DNA from: Acidobacteriota bacterium
Lineage (GTDB): Bacteria > Acidobacteriota > Terriglobia > Acidoferrales > UBA7541
Assembly (NCBI GenBank): GCA_019239815.1
Contig: JAFAZL010000292.1
Span: 1-5,743, forward strand
Direction of reading: 5' to 3'
DNA: 5,743 nucleotides
Positions within the stretch are counted from its first letter, which is position 1, and every line of letters begins with the position of its first letter. The notes under the pieces are model-generated. The model worked only from the letters and a program-made list of their open reading frames with translations, was not told the origin of the DNA and ran no database searches. Both the position numbers and the translations under genes were made by a program. This document shows, piece by piece, positions 4,439 to 5,743 of the stretch.

Positions 4439-5743
4439 ATGGCAACCCCGCTGCGCACTCTAATCGTTGAAGACTCCGAAAATGACTGCTTGCTGCTCCT
4501 GGGAACCCTGCGGCGCGGCGGCTACGCCGTCGATCACAAACGCGTCGACACCGCCGCTGCTCTGCAATCCAGTCTCGACGACCCTTGGGACATCATCATT
4601 TCCGACTTCTCTATGCCCGGCTTTCGTGGCACCGACGCCCTTTCGATCGTCCGCGAGCGCGGCCTTGACGTCCCATTCATCTTTCTCTCGGGGACGATCG
4701 GCGAAGAAATGGCTGTCAGCGCGATGAAGGCCGGCGCGCAAGACTACGTCATCAAAGGCAATGTTGCGCGCTTGCTGCCGGCAATCGAGCGAGAACTTCG
4801 TGAAGCCGACGCGCGGCGTGAAAAAAAACAGGTCGAACATCGCGTCCGCCAACTCGAAAAATTCGAAGCGCTCGGCAAACTCGCGGGCGGCGTCGCCCAC
4901 GACTTCAACAACGTCATCGGCGCGATCATGGGATGGGCCGAAATCGGTGCAGACCGGGCCGCGGAAGGCAGCCAGGAGGGCAAGCTCTTCCGCAAAATCG
5001 GCGACCAGGCGCGTCGCGCCGCCGGCCTCACCCGCCAGTTGCTCGCTTACGCACGCCGCCAGATCCTGGAACCCAAAAACATCAACCTGAATCAAATGGT
5101 GAAAGAAACGACCGCTCTTCTAGAAAAGGTAATCGGCGAACAAATCGAAGTAAAAATGGCTCTCGCTGGGGACCTTCGCGTCACTCGCGCCGACCCCGCT
5201 CAAATCGAGCAGGTGCTCATGAATCTCTGCTTCAACGCGCGTGACGCCATGCCTGCGGGCGGCCAGCTCCTGATCGAAACGCGCAACCTCGATCTCGACG
5301 AGAAATATTGCAGCCGCCACGCTGACGCGCGGCCCGGTCGCTGGGTCCAGCTTTCCGTCTCGGACACCGGGGTAGGCATGGATACTTCCACCCTGGAGCG
5401 CATCTTCGAACCATTCTTCACCACGAAGGAAGTTGGGAAGGGAACTGGTCTCGGCCTCGCAACAGTTTTCGGCATCACGAAACAGCATGGCGGATTCATC
5501 GAGGTCTACAGCGAAGTCGGCACCGGCACCGCGTTTCACGTCCACTTGCCGGTGAGTGAAGGAGAGGCAGACTCGCTCCGCGCGGCCGATGACACTCCGG
5601 CCCGTGGTGGTAACGAATTGATCCTTGTCGCTGAAGACCACGACGGCATGCGCGACATGGCCGAGCAAATTCTCGGCACGCTGGGATACAAACTCATCCT
5701 CGCTCACGATGGCGAAGAAGCCGTGCGAAAATTCCGCGAACGC
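4439..5743 (+). CDS. Hybrid histidine kinase/response regulator, REC-HisKA-HATPase_c-REC (3' end beyond window)
   Basis: There are 435 codons with no stop before the edge. An in-frame TGA at 4364-4366 and the absence of other ATGs fix the start; GAGG at 4429-4432 is six bases upstream. Residues 6-120 are a receiver domain with acidic Glu11/Asp12, phosphoacceptor Asp56 (ISDFSMPG), Ser84 in LSGT, and Lys106 (VIKGN). A charged coiled-coil linker (about 115-142) leads to the HisKA domain with the H box GGVAHDFNN, His154 the predicted phosphorylation site. The ATPase domain has the N box NLCFNARDA (262-270), G1 SDTGVGM (308-314), F box FEPFF (323-327) and G2 GKGTGLGL (333-340). A second receiver begins at 394 (LILVAEDHDGMR, Glu399/Asp400) and is cut before its phosphoacceptor Asp. 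No signal peptide, membrane helix, PAS or GAF domain is present, so it is a soluble relay protein. All catalytic motifs look intact. Confidence 0.93.
   Translation, partial: MATPLRTLIVEDSENDCLLLLGTLRRGGYAVDHKRVDTAAALQSSLDDPWDIIISDFSMPGFRGTDALSIVRERGLDVPFIFLSGTIGEEMAVSAMKAGAQDYVIKGNVARLLPAIERELREADARREKKQVEHRVRQLEKFEALGKLAGGVAHDFNNVIGAIMGWAEIGADRAAEGSQEGKLFRKIGDQARRAAGLTRQLLAYARRQILEPKNINLNQMVKETTALLEKVIGEQIEVKMALAGDLRVTRADPAQIEQVLMNLCFNARDAMPAGGQLLIETRNLDLDEKYCSRHADARPGRWVQLSVSDTGVGMDTSTLERIFEPFFTTKEVGKGTGLGLATVFGITKQHGGFIEVYSEVGTGTAFHVHLPVSEGEADSLRAADDTPARGGNELILVAEDHDGMRDMAEQILGTLGYKLILAHDGEEAVRKFRER

Noticed and set aside
4333..4480. GTG-started leader frame overlapping the kinase start in another frame
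   Set aside because: It lacks a ribosome binding site and its bases are better explained by the hairpins; the peptide has no recognisable features.
4460..5095. Minus-strand frames of 211 and, at 5120-5707, 195 codons under the kinase gene
   Set aside because: They are antisense shadows of a kinase whose motifs are all intact in the plus-strand frame; the long frames reflect GC-rich codon structure.
1..5743. Mobile element, CRISPR array, defence island, toxin-antitoxin pair, tRNA or rRNA
   Set aside because: I found no transposase or integrase motifs, regularly spaced repeats, nuclease motifs, cloverleaf structure or rRNA-like sequence in the window.

Overview
The window most likely comes from an Acidobacteriota chromosome (Terriglobia-like). 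The best marker is a secreted VWFA protein at 892-1878 whose layout matches the 'VWFA-related Acidobacterial' family (TIGR03436). It is flanked by small envelope and stress proteins of types common in soil Acidobacteria: a YflT/general-stress-17M-like protein, a BON-domain protein, a YtxH protein and an lmo0937-type mini membrane protein. No rRNA, tRNA, CRISPR array, transposase or integrase is visible. Taxonomy and family names come from recognising residues, not from a database search.

Layout. Positions 1-3980 carry mostly minus-strand genes: the N-terminal part of a YflT-like protein (2-238), a secreted BON protein (321-734), a three- or four-helix membrane protein (1875-2282), a histone-H1-like basic protein with a GTG start (2420-2779), a 51-residue two-helix membrane protein (2936-3091), a YtxH protein (3194-3514), a candidate 30-residue small ORF (3688-3780) and a 65-residue hypothetical protein (3783-3980). 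The one plus-strand gene among them is the VWFA gene. It diverges from the BON gene across a 157-base region with a nested inverted repeat and an ECF-like promoter, and it converges on the membrane gene with overlapping stop codons. Most of the minus-strand genes have their own AGGAG-type ribosome binding site and gaps of roughly 80-160 bases, so they look like separate small units and not one tight operon.

Positions 3981-4438 have no convincing gene. They hold a perfect extended -10 promoter (TGCTATAAT, 4280-4288) followed by a leader of about 145 bases. The leader has several inverted repeats, a possible mutually exclusive helix and a pyrimidine tract complementary to the ribosome binding site. 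It leads into the largest gene, a plus-strand hybrid histidine kinase (4439 to the window edge) with the order REC, HisKA, HATPase_c, REC. The last REC domain is cut by the window end.

How the genes may fit together (inference). The minus-strand set looks like an envelope, desiccation and nucleoid stress neighbourhood: BON and YtxH proteins at the envelope, small membrane proteins, a DNA-binding basic protein and a YflT-like general stress protein. The cytoplasmic hybrid kinase has no sensor domain, so it probably relays a signal received by its N-terminal REC domain. Nothing in the sequence proves that it regulates its neighbours.
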